A program made the translations under genes and the position numbers. DNA of 64,000 nucleotides from NCBI GenBank assembly GCA_910890315.1, contig CAJVGD010000014.1:372001-436000 (forward strand), written 5' to 3'. The DNA is from Serendipita indica DSM 11827. Taxonomy: Eukaryota > Basidiomycota > Agaricomycetes > Sebacinales > Serendipitaceae. Positions within the stretch are counted from its first letter, which is position 1. Each line of letters starts with the position of its first letter. The notes under the pieces were generated by a model. That model saw only the letters and a list, made by a program, of their open reading frames with translations, made no database searches and was not told the origin of the DNA. This document shows, piece after piece, positions 24,401 through 36,158 of this stretch.

Positions 24401-25218
24401 TCTCACACATGCAACCTCGAGCGAGCGTTTATTTTCCATGGCCGTGAATACTTGTCCAGGTACGGAATCTTCCGCTTCCTGACGTCTGTATTTTACTGAG
24501 GGTCTGGGCCGGTCCTCTGACAGCATCCGAATGCTAATAACTCACGACTTTAGCCGTTACGTGCCCTTTCCGACCTCGTGAGCGTCTTCCAACGCGTTAC
24601 AGCTCCACAGATTTGTGGGCTGAGCCGCCGTCTGACCTTTTTTGCAGGGGCAACCACGCGCTTTTCAACAGACATCAAGCTGATGACTGGCGTGAGTTGT
24701 TCTGTGGTTGCGTCGTGTCTACGCTGAAACCTTCCAAGTTCAACATCAGACAGAGGTAGTCCGCCGCATGCTCTCTGGCCTGTCAAATATCACCGGAAAC
24801 TCGAAATCTGCGCTCGCTCATAGGCCATTCTTCGTCTTTTGGTTTGTCGTCCATGTGTTAAAGTAAGGCCGCATTCGCCCAGAGGTTGTTTCCCTGCTGA
24901 TCGACCGAAAACTAGGCTGCTCAATCTATGGTCGAGGGATCACTCGATGACCCAAGCGCTACGATTCTCATTTTCGTTTTTACCTGCAATTGATTACTTG
25001 TCCCGTCTATGGCCGTGTCAAAGTGGGTACAATGGTTGAGCTTAACGGCGGCCGTCTGTTGACATCGGGTTCTTGCTAACGTTCTCGCTGCAGATCAAAG
25101 AAGCAAATACCTCGCAGTGCGAAAGCGTCTGGACGACGCGTGTCGTGAATGTGGTATACCTTTACCTCCGCCGCCTCAGCTAACTCTAGAGTCGGCGGAG
25201 CGAAACGCAACAATATGA
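21496..25218 (+). CDS. Zn-cluster fungal transcription factor
   Basis: A DNA-binding motif (CAACRSRKTKCDGLKPVC, then TSCLKK) is followed by a basic linker, a Ser/Pro-rich region and a long fungal-specific regulatory domain (RSWFDGLIDFYASF, SSWWFSLIHVPTFW, LQPALVWSLLAISTYL, EACPHPYHTLARCREAI, EEARRTVWSFITLASAFGN). The C-terminus can be followed through TDLWAEPPSDLFCRG, EVVRRMLSGLSNITG, HRPFFVFW, LPAIDYLSRLWPC and YLAVRKRLDDACRECG, ending LTLESAER. The intron in the zinc cluster (21847-21925) has a GC donor. Five of six cysteines are in register; the sixth is absent at the usual spacing. Splicing between 24470 and 25100 is uncertain and may hide an indel. It is likely a nuclear regulator; target genes are unknown. 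Confidence 0.75.
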
Positions 25219-25651
25219 GCAGAGACGAAAAGTCTAATTTCCTCGCGTGCCTCTGGCCGGATTTTGTGTTGGGTATCAGGCCCTCCGCCGATTTGGGTCT
25301 TCTGAGAAAGAATGTATTTGTAACGCCATGACTCTTCTCTTCGAATTCTTCTATGGACTTTTTTTTTTTTTTTGGGAATTGTCAATCTTGCGTGCCTGAG
25401 AGGACACAGAGGACGCACATAATAGTCGCAACCAATGTTCTCCGATGCGGCATATGCCGAAATTCTGTCAGATAGATGCCTGGATGTTCCGTGAGCGTGC
25501 TCCTCCGGTGGCAACGGTAGGCGGCGGCATGCCTTGCCAAGTTCCCAAGTTGAGCCTGCCATTGCTAATAGGAATCGAAATGGATGAACCTATAAGAGAA
25601 GCTTTGGTGTGGGAGACCCTGTTCCGCATCGTGGGCGGGACGTGCAATCAG
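25219..25651. other. Intergenic with a poly-T tract
   Basis: Contains a run of 15 T (25359-25373), possibly a nucleosome-depleting or termination-associated tract between converging transcripts. No gene is supported. Confidence 0.4.
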
Positions 25652-26162
25652 TCAATTTCACGTAGCTGCGTGTTCGAACGAGGTATGGATACGCACGAGT
25701 CGTCTGGGCCCTCGTCGACATGAGTCCATTCCAAGCTCTCGGGAACAATTGTGTCCAATGCCATGTCCATGTCTTTGTATAGGCTGTATTAGAAAAGCGT
25801 GTCTTTTTTCTGACGAATTGCAGTACCGCTTCGAACATCTGATTAGCTCGAATGTGAGCTAAGAGGGCGGCAATCAAAAGCATCCGAATACCAGGGTCAC
25901 AATTCTCGTTTACTGTGAGTGATGCAGAGGTATGCTGGCTGATACCCTGTCGTCAGAGTAAGGCCCGAGGAGTGTCAACGCTCCTACATGAATAAGTGCA
26001 GGATCCCAATCTATAGCATGGATCAGAAATAGTACCAAGGGGCATGAAAGGACGTACTGGAACATTCTGAAGACCATCCTGGATCGCATTGACGACCTCG
26101 TTTGTGATCAAGTGGCAGCTGGGAGCGAGGAATGTTCCAGTTGTACACTGTGCATAATCCAC
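25652..26162 (-). CDS. Candidate hypothetical protein
   Basis: Not recognised. Starting at 26162 (MDYAQCTTGTFLAPSC, then HLITNEVVNAIQDGLQNVP) a canonical GTACGT donor is followed by exon-like sequence DWDPALIHVGALTLLGPYSD, then RMLLIAALLAHIRANQMFEA, and an acidic end (DTIVPESLEWTHVDEGPDD) stopping at 25652. The pieces read like one soluble helical protein, but the last junction does not close cleanly in frame, so the model is tentative. It is divergent from eIF3h (about 100 bp between start codons). Confidence 0.38.
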
Positions 26163-26262
26163 TCACCCTTTTCGTTTGTTACCGAGCGTAAATGTCTTCT
26201 GCCACGGCATCGGAAAGCAGAGTCTGTAGTAAACCCTCGTTGGACCACAACTATAATCAAAA

Positions 26263-27599
26263 ATGGCGTCGATGGCAGCCGCAATCGCGGCGTCTCTTCC
26301 AGCTCCAGCTGCTGCTACTCCCTCGAGTGTAAAGCCGACTTATGTGGACATTCATCCATCCATGGCAAAGCTCATCGATCCCATGGGCAACATTCCCGTC
26401 ACAGGTGTACAACTAGACGCAATGGTACTTTATTTACTTTGCTTTTACATCTCTTTTAGTGCTGATTCCACCCCCAGGTCGTCTCCAAGATCATCAAGCA
26501 CGGTCGCGAGGCGGCATTTGGCAGTGGCTCGCTCTTGGGACTCGATTTTGATGGCACTCTCGAAGTCTCAAACTCCTTTCCACTCCCAGCCTTTTCAGAG
26601 GAAGAGGACAAGGCGGCAAAGAACGTCGCCCAAGGTATTCAAAATTTACGTTCTCTCGGGCCTGATCATTGATGGGATACTCTTATAGCAAACTATCAGC
26701 GAAGGATGATTACGTACCTCCGAGAAGTTCAAGGAGATGAAAGCGTTGTCGGCTTTTATCAAATCTCGTCAGTCCCGCTCAGACAGTCATATGTCGAGCT
26801 TCAGGCTGCCGATTCTGAACGACTACGGCAAGGAGGCATCATCTTAATCCACGGTATATAGTTTTGATTGCGAAAGAGGATGACCTTGACACGGTTGCAG
26901 ATCCTTCGCAGTCGACTAGAGGTATCGCCTCCTTCAAAGCCTTTCGGCTCACCAAAACATTCCTCGCTGCACATAAGCAGAAAAAGTTTGCGACGCAAAG
27001 GTAAGCAGTCAGTCTTCCAATCGGCCTCGACTTGACGACTCGCAAGCTTGATCGACCACGGCTTGACATTCTCAACCATCTTTGAGGAACTACCGATTCG
27101 GATACACACATCCTGTCTGGCCACCGCGTTTTTGAATACCTGCGCAGCCCCAAGACCACCGACCACCCTTCAAACCATTGCGGCAAAGTCCATGATGGCA
27201 GTCCCAGCGCCGTTTACATCTATCCCATCCGACTTTACGCAATTGGACCTCGGACTACCATCGACCATGATTCGCAATTTGGAACAAGTGGTCGAGGGCC
27301 TCGACAGCTACAAGACGGAAGAGAACAATGTCGCTTTCCTCTCTCGGCAGATTGCGCGAGAAAAGGCGAAGGCAGATGCACACATCGCATCCCGTAAAGA
27401 GGAAAACGCACGCAGAGTTGCCCAGGGACTACCACCGCTACCAGAGGACGACGTCTCGCGTTTGTTCAAGATTCCTCCGGAACCCAGCAGACTCGAGAGC
27501 ATGCTCATCCTCGGCCAAGTAGATGCGTCTGCCAAAACGCTCGAGGAAGCGACCAGCGCCGGCCTCGTGAGGCTCTACGCAGCGCAGGCGCCATCCTAG
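26263..27599 (+). CDS. eIF3h: Translation initiation factor eIF3 subunit H
   Basis: An MPN-domain protein without the JAMM zinc motif, as expected for eIF3h: VTGVQLDAMVVSKIIKHG, GSLLGLDFDGTLEVSNSFPL, YLREVQGDESVVGFYQ, QGGIILIHDPSQSTRGIASF, LTFSTIFEELPIRIHTS. The C-terminal half is a coiled-coil-like helix (RQIAREKAKADAHIASRKEE) followed by QGLPPLPEDDVSRLFKIPPE and SMLILGQVDA, matching the eIF3h tail. Exons join with small GT-AG introns. The product is a core member of the eIF3 MPN/PCI octamer. The gene is convergent with the DEAD-box helicase gene (stops 43 bp apart). Confidence 0.9.
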
Positions 27600-27642
27600 G
27601 TTACGAAAAAATGCCAGTGTAGTTCTGTCATTAGGTACAAGA

Positions 27643-29506
27643 CTATAATGCCCTTGCATAAATACTCGGTCTGACTCCGGTCATCTTCCATATTCGTTCT
27701 AGTTCCCTCTGGGGTCGTCTCTCCTTTTGCATAATCTTGCTTGCATTTCGTCCAGCGCTAAGATTGGGCTCGGCCAAAAAGGTAATAACCTTTTTGACGT
27801 CTTGCTTCGGGTTGGCTGGTGCGCCCATACGTCCTACTCGTCCGGACAGATGAATGTAGTCTACTTCACTCTCTGGTACACCGGCAATAAACACGTGCGA
27901 GAGGAGGGGAAGGTCGATTCCCCGCACAGCAGATTGGACGGCAACTAGCATCACTGGGTCATCCATCGCCTCTTCTTCTGCATTTTTGTTTTCCTCATCT
28001 CCTTCAGTGATCGGCAGTGAAAAGTTTGGCCGTTTTGTCCGCACCCCGAGCTCGTGCATCGTCTTGCGTGGACTCTGGATAAACTCGTCGAGATTGACGG
28101 CCTTTACACCAAGCTCTGCGAGATCGTCTACCGTCCCTTTTGCTGATGCCTCGGACGGGATGACGAGCAATGCAAACTGTGGCACGTCAAAGACAAAGAT
28201 GGATACAATGGCATCCAAAAGCTGGGAAGGCAGGCGATTACGACCCCATAGTACTGTAAAACAGAGTCAGTAGGCCATGTCGTGAGCCGCTTCCAACTCA
28301 CAGCTCTCGGGAACAGATGACAGTGCCGTCGATGTTTCCGCATCCTGACCTTCTTCGCTTATTTCAGAATGTGGTAACACGTCCTCCAAGTCAGATGCCA
28401 TTGCCTCCTCGCGGTTCATATCGTACGCCGCCTCGGGGTCCATGATATTCCGTACGCGACCGGAAACGTCGACGAACAGGCCATAATGACGAACAGGATC
28501 GTTACGTGGATCCATTGCCTTGGTGCTTTCGATGGTCACCGTCTGACCCGGTTTCTGTGATAACCACTTTGTCTCGAGATATAGAAACTTGCGGACAGCA
28601 GGTCGTAGCGTGGCGGAGACCAGTACCAGTTGAATAGGGGTGATGGTGGTGGGGATGTCTGGGACGGTTGAGCGAGCGCCTGGTCGTTTGACTTTGGTCG
28701 TAGCTTGAATATTTCCGTCAACATGTCTCGTACTACCGGCGGATGCTTCCTCCACCGCCTTTGAACTGACAAAGGCGTGTTATTGCTTGGCACGCGAAGC
28801 AGATGGTCCGCCTCATCCAACACCACGGTCGAAACAGAGTCCAGAGTGAGTGTTTTCTTGGCCGTTTTCCAGCATGCTTGTAACGCGTTGGGGGTAGTTA
28901 CGAGTATATGCGGAGGAACTTTGGCAATCCGGGCCAGCTGATCGTCGAGGCTAATCTCTGGGTCCTTGAGCAGTGTCCGTAGGACCGTCGAAGACGGCGA
29001 CAGATGCATGCTCTTGACCCAGTTGGCGAATTGATGAGCAAGGTCGTTGTGCGGAACGATTACAATGGCCGTTATCGCCTCTTTTGCCTCGAGACTTTTC
29101 GCCGCGCGCTTTTTCCAGTATTTGGGTAGCTCATAACGAGCTGCTCGCTGCTTGGAGAGTAGTGCGAGGAGCAATCCCAGTGACCTATGTCAAGACGTTA
29201 GTGGCACTTCTTTTGCAAATGGCTTTATTGGCACACCTACTTGCCGGTCCCAGTTTTGTCCTGTAAAAGAACGTCCTTTCCTCCCAGAATGGCTGGAATG
29301 AACTCTCTTTGAACTGGAGTCGGTTCTTTTATGTGAGGAAAGGCGTCTTTCAGAGCACGCAGAACAAATTCATCGACTCCTGTCGCCTCAAATGTTGTTG
29401 GCTCTTTAGACTGTGTTGAATAGGTACGTCTGCATATGCGAGAGAAGGTATAATATGAATGGTTGAAATGAGAGCGAGTAAATAAAAATCTCGTAGGTAC
29501 GTTCAT
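27643..29506 (-). CDS. Mitochondrial DEAD-box RNA helicase, MRH4-like
   Basis: The N-terminus (MNVPTRFLFTRSHFNHS) is basic and aromatic, like a mitochondrial presequence. Helicase motifs: Q-motif region EPTPVQREFIPAILGGKDVL, Walker A DKTGTGK in place of AxTGxGK, VIVPHNDLAHQF, LVTTPNALQ, motif II VLDEADHLL, SAT in VLVSATLRP, then a C-terminal RecA domain with HLSGRVGRMG as motif VI. The best fit is Mrh4, a mitochondrial helicase acting in large-subunit ribosome assembly; this is inference. Between motifs II and III the frame changes near 28670-28720, with no intron to explain it, so a one-base error is suspected. It lies 37 bp downstream of CCA1 on the same strand. Confidence 0.78.
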
Positions 29507-29543
29507 CGAGGTAGGCGGTCAAGAAGCGACACCACGGAAACCC

Positions 29544-31640
29544 TTATTCCTTCTTCTTCTTCTTTTTCGTACGTTCACTCTCTGGTGCATTATTTGTGAT
29601 ACCAAGAGCACCCTGAGCCTGTTGTTCGAGTAGCCATGCTTGACATTCATCAGCAGTAGCTCCGGGATGTTCCAGTTGCCAGTAAACAACTTTCTCCATC
29701 AATGGAGTCATCTGAGGACCAGGTCTAATCTTGAGTGTCTCACAAACCTGCTTGCCCTACAAAAGGTTCAGAAGGGTAAGGTCCGAACACGAGATGGCTT
29801 ACATTGAGTATTGGAGGAGCGCCAATCGCCTCGGTCAGATCTAGCTCGACTATCTTTTCGACTAGCTTGTTATACTTTTGTATGCATTCTGTTGCTTTTG
29901 CGGCTGGCGATGCGTTAGAACGGTTCATCTCAAACGTGGCACCTACTATCCAATTCTCCTTCCCAACAGTCGACAAGTTCTTGGAGTAACGAGAACAATG
30001 CCGAAGATTTCCATTCAGACCCGATGATAGGATTGTGAATTGAGGGATGTCTGAGGAGCATACCTGCACTTTGACTCGGCAAAAAAACCGCAAGAATTTA
30101 ATAATATCTTACCGATCTCTGCTCGAGATTCGGTCGCGAAGGTGGTGGAGAATGCTTCCCTGATCAGCTCGGCTGAGCGGAATAGATGGGGAATGCCATC
30201 CAAGTAGTGATTTCGGCCCCCAAGCTACAATTTAATCAGTAACGGTCTACATTATTGATGTTGCCACCTTTAGACCGTCCCGGATTACGCTGTCTACAAG
30301 TGGGATCGACTTCTTCTTTTGCTCAAAAGTGAGTCCTCGAAATGGCGTGAGAATCGATGCAATTCTGAGTCTTGCTTGAGTAGAATGGGTTTCTAGAGTT
30401 GAAGAAAGTAGAAGGGGATGGACACCCGGTAGATGTTCTTCCGACCGTAACAGTAGCTCTATGATAATTATTCCACGGAGGGCGTAGTCCATGGATAGGG
30501 GAGCTCCACTCGATGTCGATGATGCCTGGGCTGTGGGACGGAGGACAATTGGAAGCAGACCGAAAGAGTGGAGCAACTCCATCCCGTATACAGGGTCCGG
30601 TCCTACGCACGATTAGTAGTAATCCAGTCACCTTATAGGTCATACCCTGAATCATTTTATCAATCTCTTCACCGATCCTTTCTCGGCTTATCTTGTTATC
30701 GAGTGCTTTCTAAGAGAACATGATCAGAACCTACACTCAGCAAAGCGTCCTACATACCTGTATTGTGGGGTCTTTAGCTGCCGCAGCGATGCTCTCTTCA
30801 ACCGTATAGCCCAGTCGACTCGCAAACCGTACACATCGCAGTATACGCAGTGGATCATCCTCAAAGGTCGTTTTGGCTTCCAGAGGCGTTCTGACTATAC
30901 CAGCTTTGAGGTCGTCAATACCCTGAGCAAAGCGTGAGATAACGAGGGTGTCGAGAGAAAGACGGCCTGACCCTACCCGTAAAGTCCTCCACCTTTCGAG
31001 AGTGAATATTGTAAAACATTGCGTTAATCGTTAGATCTCGCCTATCTGCATCCTCCTGTGGAGTGCCGAATTCCTGCAAGGGTCAGCAAACTTGCTGTTA
31101 TTCTTTTCCTGACTCACTATAGTGGGAATGCGACTTTCTCCGGTATAGGTTTCGCTTCTCAGGTTGACCAGATCGACCCAGAAATCATGGATTTTAAGAC
31201 GTGTTGTTGCCAAATGCTTTGATTGGTCTGGGTTGACGGCGATGGTCGTTCCAATCGAGTCGACTTTGCCAGCATCGAGAAGTTTCTGCGCGAATGCTTC
31301 TCCAGTCATGGTGTTGATGGCGATGTCAACGTCGTGGCTCTCTATGCCCAGCAGCTGTAATGCGCGATTAGATGGCATTTGAGAGTGTGATGCATCCTAC
31401 TTTGTCTCGCACCCAACCTCCAGCTATGCGACATGCAACAGGTTCTCCATCTGTGACATCTTGATTGAGCGTTTGACAAAATTCGTCGATCAAACGGCAG
31501 ACATTTTCCTCCTGTGGCGTCAAATGAACTTCTAGAGGCTCTAGAGGTTTACGACGCGATATACTGGGCCGTGTGGATAACATTCGTCTGAGAAACAGAG
31601 CTGAAGATGAGAGGCCGGGAGAAGGACGAGTCAGAAACAT
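29544..31640 (-). CDS. CCA1: CCA tRNA nucleotidyltransferase
   Basis: The N-terminus (RPSPGLSSSALFLRRMLSTR) looks like a mitochondrial targeting peptide. The class II nucleotidyltransferase head follows: ACRIAGGWVRDKLLG, then SHDVDIAINTMTGEAFAQ with the DxD metal ligands, LKIHDFWVDLVNLRSETYT, FGTPQEDADRRDLTINAMFY (RRD motif), EDDPLRILRCVRFASRLGY (ERxxxD-like neck). The body and tail are helical. It adds the CCA end to cytosolic and mitochondrial tRNAs. It ends with a lysine-rich tail (ERTKKKKKKE). There are many small introns. Its stop is 37 bp from the start of the downstream helicase gene, so the two may share transcription. Confidence 0.9.
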
Positions 31641-32377
31641 AACGAGGGTGGCAGGCTGCCGTCTTCCATGCTAGTCAAGCTATATTATTTTGGTTATTAT
31701 CAGAGGCAATGGTGCGCCACTTTGCTTGTAGCACTTTTGGTCCTGACCTATTGGAACACTTACTGCTTGTAGCGCTTGGTGATAATTTTAGATAATCATG
31801 CTCATGAACAATGTCAACTTGGAAGTCCTTGACATTGTTCGCGCCGGCTAGAACAAGCTGGCGACGGTTCGAGTTGCCCGTCCGCGTCGTTGCGTGGTGG
31901 CAACTTCTACTGGGGCTTAGACATACGGGTCAATAGTAGTTACAATCAAAACGAAGCAACATGAACGCACCCGAAGACGGAAATGATTGGGGCCCCGTTG
32001 TCGTAATCGTCGTCGCGGAACATGGTTTCAACTAGGCAACGACCAACCCGCTCCTCGTCCTCGAGTTGGCGGCAGAATCAAGCGAAGGAGATACAAAGAA
32101 ACATGCATGCACGTCACATACCATGCCAAGGACTCGTTGCTTCACGCCCCACTGATGGACCCGTTGGCATGCCTCCTTGAGCGGCAACCGACGTCGGGAG
32201 AGGGTACTTAAACTCTCAAGAACGATAACTTACTGCTCTTCATCCGCTGTGCGTTTCCTGGTCCCTCCTCTCCTTACTTTCACCTTCTATCGCTTGCGAT
32301 ATCCCTTTCGTTTCTTTGCGTTCCAGTTTCTTCGCTACTCCGACCAGGTCGCCTTTCCTCATTCATTGTATTGCAAA
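31641..32377. promoter_or_regulatory. Divergent promoter region of CCA1 and a secreted protein gene
   Basis: 737 bp with no supported ORF, holding the promoters of CCA1 (left) and the secreted protein (right). A near-repeat GCTTGTAGCRCTT occurs twice (near 31722 and 31766). A perfect 12-bp inverted repeat lies at 31806-31840 and is listed separately. Confidence 0.5.
31806..31840. repeat. Perfect 12-bp inverted repeat with 11-bp spacer
   Basis: GAACAATGTCAA (31806-31817) and its exact reverse complement TTGACATTGTTC (31829-31840) flank an 11-bp spacer. It could be a two-half-site operator for a dimeric regulator or form a hairpin in RNA. It lies about 165 bp upstream of CCA1 and 540 bp upstream of the secreted protein. 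Confidence 0.8.
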
Positions 32378-33573
32378 ATGAAGACCGCAAGTCTTCTTTC
32401 CCTATTCATCACCTCGACTACACTTGTACACGGTCTCCCGGCCATTTTCAATCGACGTCGTGACATTCCTGCCGTTGCAAACCTTCCCGTTGATATACCC
32501 GGACTTGGAGGTGCAGCAAACGGAGGTGCACTCGGCCAGCTTGGAGACGTACTCGGAGATATACCTGGGCTTGATCAACTCAAAGCTGGATTAGGAGCCG
32601 GCGCTGCTGGCGCTGGTGCGCCTCAGGTAATGTCCAGTTGCTCAGTCCCTTCCTTTTCTCATCTATTAACAGGCAAATGAAAACATTGCTAGCCCAGAGG
32701 TCCGTTCTACGGCTCACAGATTTTCTTTGGCTAACTTTCGGACAGCAAGGAGCAGCCTCGAGTGCTGTAGCCAGTGAATCTGAGGTTGCTGGTGCATCCC
32801 AGACTGTAAGTCCATGCGTCGTTTTCTCTGGGTGCTGGCTTAGTCATAACCGCAGGCCGTCGAGACCACTAGTGCCGCTCAAGAGACTGCAACTGGTGAG
32901 GCTTCTGTAACCACCACCGCAGTGGAGGGTACCGCCACTGGCTCGGCAAACGAGACTACGACGACAGCCGTCGAGAACAGTGCTAGCGTGAACGGCACAA
33001 GTCTTGTGGAGACGAGCACTACCACCGCAGCTGGAGCAGCCGAGACCGGAAATGCGACTGTCACAGTTGTAAGCAGGCACACTCTCTACCCCATACCTTC
33101 ATATCTGACCCTTTGGATAGACGGTCACCGTCACCGTTACCGCTGGCGCGGAAAATGCAACGTCCACGAGTGCCGAGGCCTCAGTAACTCCACCAGCCGG
33201 TAAAGGACCAGCACCCCCTGGGCCTCCAAATATCACGTCTCTCAAAGAGGCCCTGCCGACCTTCCCACCAATCGCCACCCCACCCGCCGCGACTGCCCCG
33301 CCTACGCCTCCTGGCCGCGGTCGTAATGGAAGGGTTGAGCCCCCTGCTCCAGCAGCCAACGTGACTGCACCTGAACCTCCAGCGGCTGCCGGAAATGCCA
33401 CCCCGCCTGCTAATCCCGGTCGTGGTCGACAAGACGCCCCAGGAAGGGTGGCAAAGGCTGCTCGGCCAAACCCACCAGGAAGGGAGGCCAAGGCTGCCAA
33501 ACCGAACCCAGGCGGAGGCCGCAATGCCGCTAACCCTGCGGCTGCGCCAGCCGATGAAGAAGACGACGTTTGA
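32378..33573 (+). CDS. Secreted low-complexity Thr/Pro/Ala-rich protein
   Basis: The start at 32378 gives a signal peptide (MKTASLLSLFITSTTLVHGL), a dibasic RRR site (possible Kex2 processing), then Gly/Leu-rich DIPGLGGAANGGALGQLG, Ser/Thr/Ala stretches with N-glycosylation sequons (NETT, NGTS, NATV) and a Pro/Gly/Arg/Lys-rich C-terminus ending in an acidic EEDDV. Several introns are present. There is no GPI signal and no enzymatic domain. It is probably an extracellular matrix or wall protein. It resembles the protein at 10064-11309 in style but not in sequence. Confidence 0.6.
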
Positions 33574-33751
33574 TCGAGCATAGTTTCTCCAACGGTTTCG
33601 TCTCGGACATTTCATCGTTGCTGCGTAGACCGCATATATATCATTGTAGATCAGGCGTATATAAATAGAGAAGTTGCAAATAGTAAACAGCAACCTCAGA
33701 CCCGGCGCTATTCGAGCCTGGGGAAATTTTATCCTTATTTAAACCCAGAAA

Positions 33752-36062
33752 ATGGAAAATCAATTTGTATCATCTCCGATAACTCTTACAAACCTACTGG
33801 TGGGCTCTCCGCCCCGCACGTTGGGACACGACGAGTCCTTACACGACCAACACGCGCAGCAGGCAGATCAAATCATCGACGAAGACGATATATACCGAGG
33901 TCCAGATCCAAGGAGTCCGCATCTGACGAGTCCAAACACTCAGCACGCTGGTCAAACGGCGTCAAGTATCTCATCCTCGAGCTCGTCATCTTCAAGCTCA
34001 TCTGGCATCGGTTTCAACATTATTCCATCCGTTATAGAGAGGTCCATCACTCGATGGGCCCGTGGGCGTGGCCTACGACGTCGTGGCTCGATTTCTTCCT
34101 CGTCTTCGTCCTCATCCAATTCGGACACGACGAGTACAAATTCCTCTAATACCTCACATCGTCAAAAGCGCAAGAAGCGAAGAAGACACTCGCCGTCCTC
34201 GATTTACTCACATGCAACGTCACTCACGACGCGAAGACAGATGCGCGCAGCGTCGCGGGCACTGCCAAGAGAGTTTATGCTCTTTCTTCCATCGCATCTG
34301 AGTTCTGGTCAGCCAAAGACTGGGCAGCTCGAAGAAAAGAAGAATGGGATAGAAGTTCGGACGACCTCTTTAAAGTTGATCTCTACCCATTTGGAAGTGG
34401 CACTAAAACGGAATGCCAAAACACGCCAGCCCCGGCCACCACGTTCTACAACAGGACGTCTCTGGTGGCTCCACCCCCAGAGCGGATGTGGTGCCGCTCC
34501 CGGGACAAACTAGCGAGCGAAAGAGGAAGAAAGACAATGGATTACATGTCGCGTTCGATATCCCTTCTGACCATCTCGGAGACGTTACACCAAAAGGTGG
34601 CCCAGGTGCGAGAAAAGGGAGAGGACGCCCAAGAGAAGTGGCTCGTCAGTTCTTCCTCCAAGAGCCAAAAGGAGGCATTCCGGCAGATTTAACACCATCA
34701 TCGTTTCAACCCTCATGGTGGCTTGAAGTCGCGAGTCCGACCTGGGATGACATGCGGGCGCTGGGAAAGGTACGACCGCGCTGATACCATAGATCCGTGA
34801 GCTCACCAATATGTAGCTACTGCAACTTCATCCACTCACGCTAGAGGATATTCTCCAAAAAGAGTCTCGCGAAAAATTTGAGCTCTTTCCAAGACTCGGC
34901 TATTACTTCATCGTCTTTCGAGCAATTGAACGACCGAAACCTGGACTCGTTCATCAAACAGACTTTAATGCATCTATGGATGATCTCCCGGAGCTCACAG
35001 AGGTGCTCGAAGTGACCAACGTCTATTTGGTCGTCTTCCGAGAGGGCATCTGCATATTCCACTTTGAGGACATTTCGATTCATATGAGCTCAATTCGCAA
35101 GCGGATCCAGCAACTTCAATATGAGGGAACCCTTCCCATGGGATCTGGTACGTATGATGCATAGTGTGCAACAACGGCTCATAAAGAGAATAGACTGGGT
35201 CGCGCACGGTGTTATGGATTCGATTGTCGATGCCTTTTTCCCGGTTCTCAACGAAATTGAAAAAGAGGTAGAAAGAGTCGAGGAGCTTGTTACGGGTCTG
35301 GATGAGCAAAAGGATACGGAACATCTTGCCATTGACTCGCCAGAGGGTGGCTCTTCCGAGACGGCACTCAACGGTGAGTCAAACGCAAGCCCCGATGCGG
35401 AGAAAAAGGGATCAAGTCCTGATCTCGTGGAGGAAAAGGATGCGACCAGACACATCAAGCTTTCGGCGAGGTCTAGGCGTCGAGGAATGTGGAAGCAAGT
35501 TCGACGCGTCCTTGTTTGGTGTTGGCAGCGGATTCGCCGCAAGAAGACGTTGGAAGACTCGACCTTGGCAAGAGATATGAGAAGACTGCGAAGGATGACG
35601 GCTACTAGGCGGCTGGTGACCACCCTTGGTCGACTCCTCTCCTCTAAATACGAGGTGGTAGCCCAAGTCCGCAAGAGGCTGGCAGGGCAAGAGGTGTCCA
35701 TATACATGGGCGATGTTCAGGACCACATCATCACTCTCCTACAATCACTCAGTCACTATGAGCACTTGCTCTCGCACTCACACCCGGCCTATCTCTCTCA
35801 TTTGCGAATGTCCCTGTCCGATGCCAAGGGCGGACTTGACGAGGCACTGTTGCTACTGGGCCTTGTGAGTCTGCTGGTTTTGTGCTCCCAGAGCATTGCA
35901 TCTATCGGAGGGATGAATGTGCATGTGCCGAGGAGCGCGGATTACAGTGCGTTTGGTGTGTTTGTGAGCGTTGCTGTGACGCTGTCGATGATTTCTCTTG
36001 GACTTGCTCGATACTGGTTCGTCAAAGCCCATGGAAAAGCCTCACGGATGGAAGAGTTATAG
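33752..36062 (+). CDS. CorA-type magnesium transporter
   Basis: A long N-terminus (Ser-rich SSSSSS tracts, basic KRKKRRRH) leads to PREFMLFLP and a CorA core: SWWLEVASPTWDDMRALGKL, LHPLTLEDILQKESREKFEL, GYYFIVFRAIE, a long helical domain (SKYEVVAQVRKRLAG, VYIGDVQDH-like SIYMGDVQDHIITLL), and two membrane helices around SIASIGGMNVHVP, the GMN selectivity motif. It resembles Mnr2/Alr1 of yeast, which move Mg2+ at the vacuole or plasma membrane; which one is not decided. Between about 34430 and 34480 the reading passes from one frame to another without clear splice sites, so an indel is likely. Introns at 34771-34817 and 35146-35192 are canonical. Confidence 0.82.
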
Positions 36063-36158
36063 ATTTGTCGCACGGACGAGCGGAGGAGTTGTAGATTTGT
36101 TTGTACATGTTTACGCGTCGCTCCTTGTTCTCTGCGCCCACCAGATTCCGCTGTAAAA

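Noticed and set aside
25359-25373. Run of 15 T as a possible RNA polymerase III terminator.
   Set aside because: No tRNA, 5S or other Pol III gene with A/B boxes was found upstream on either strand.
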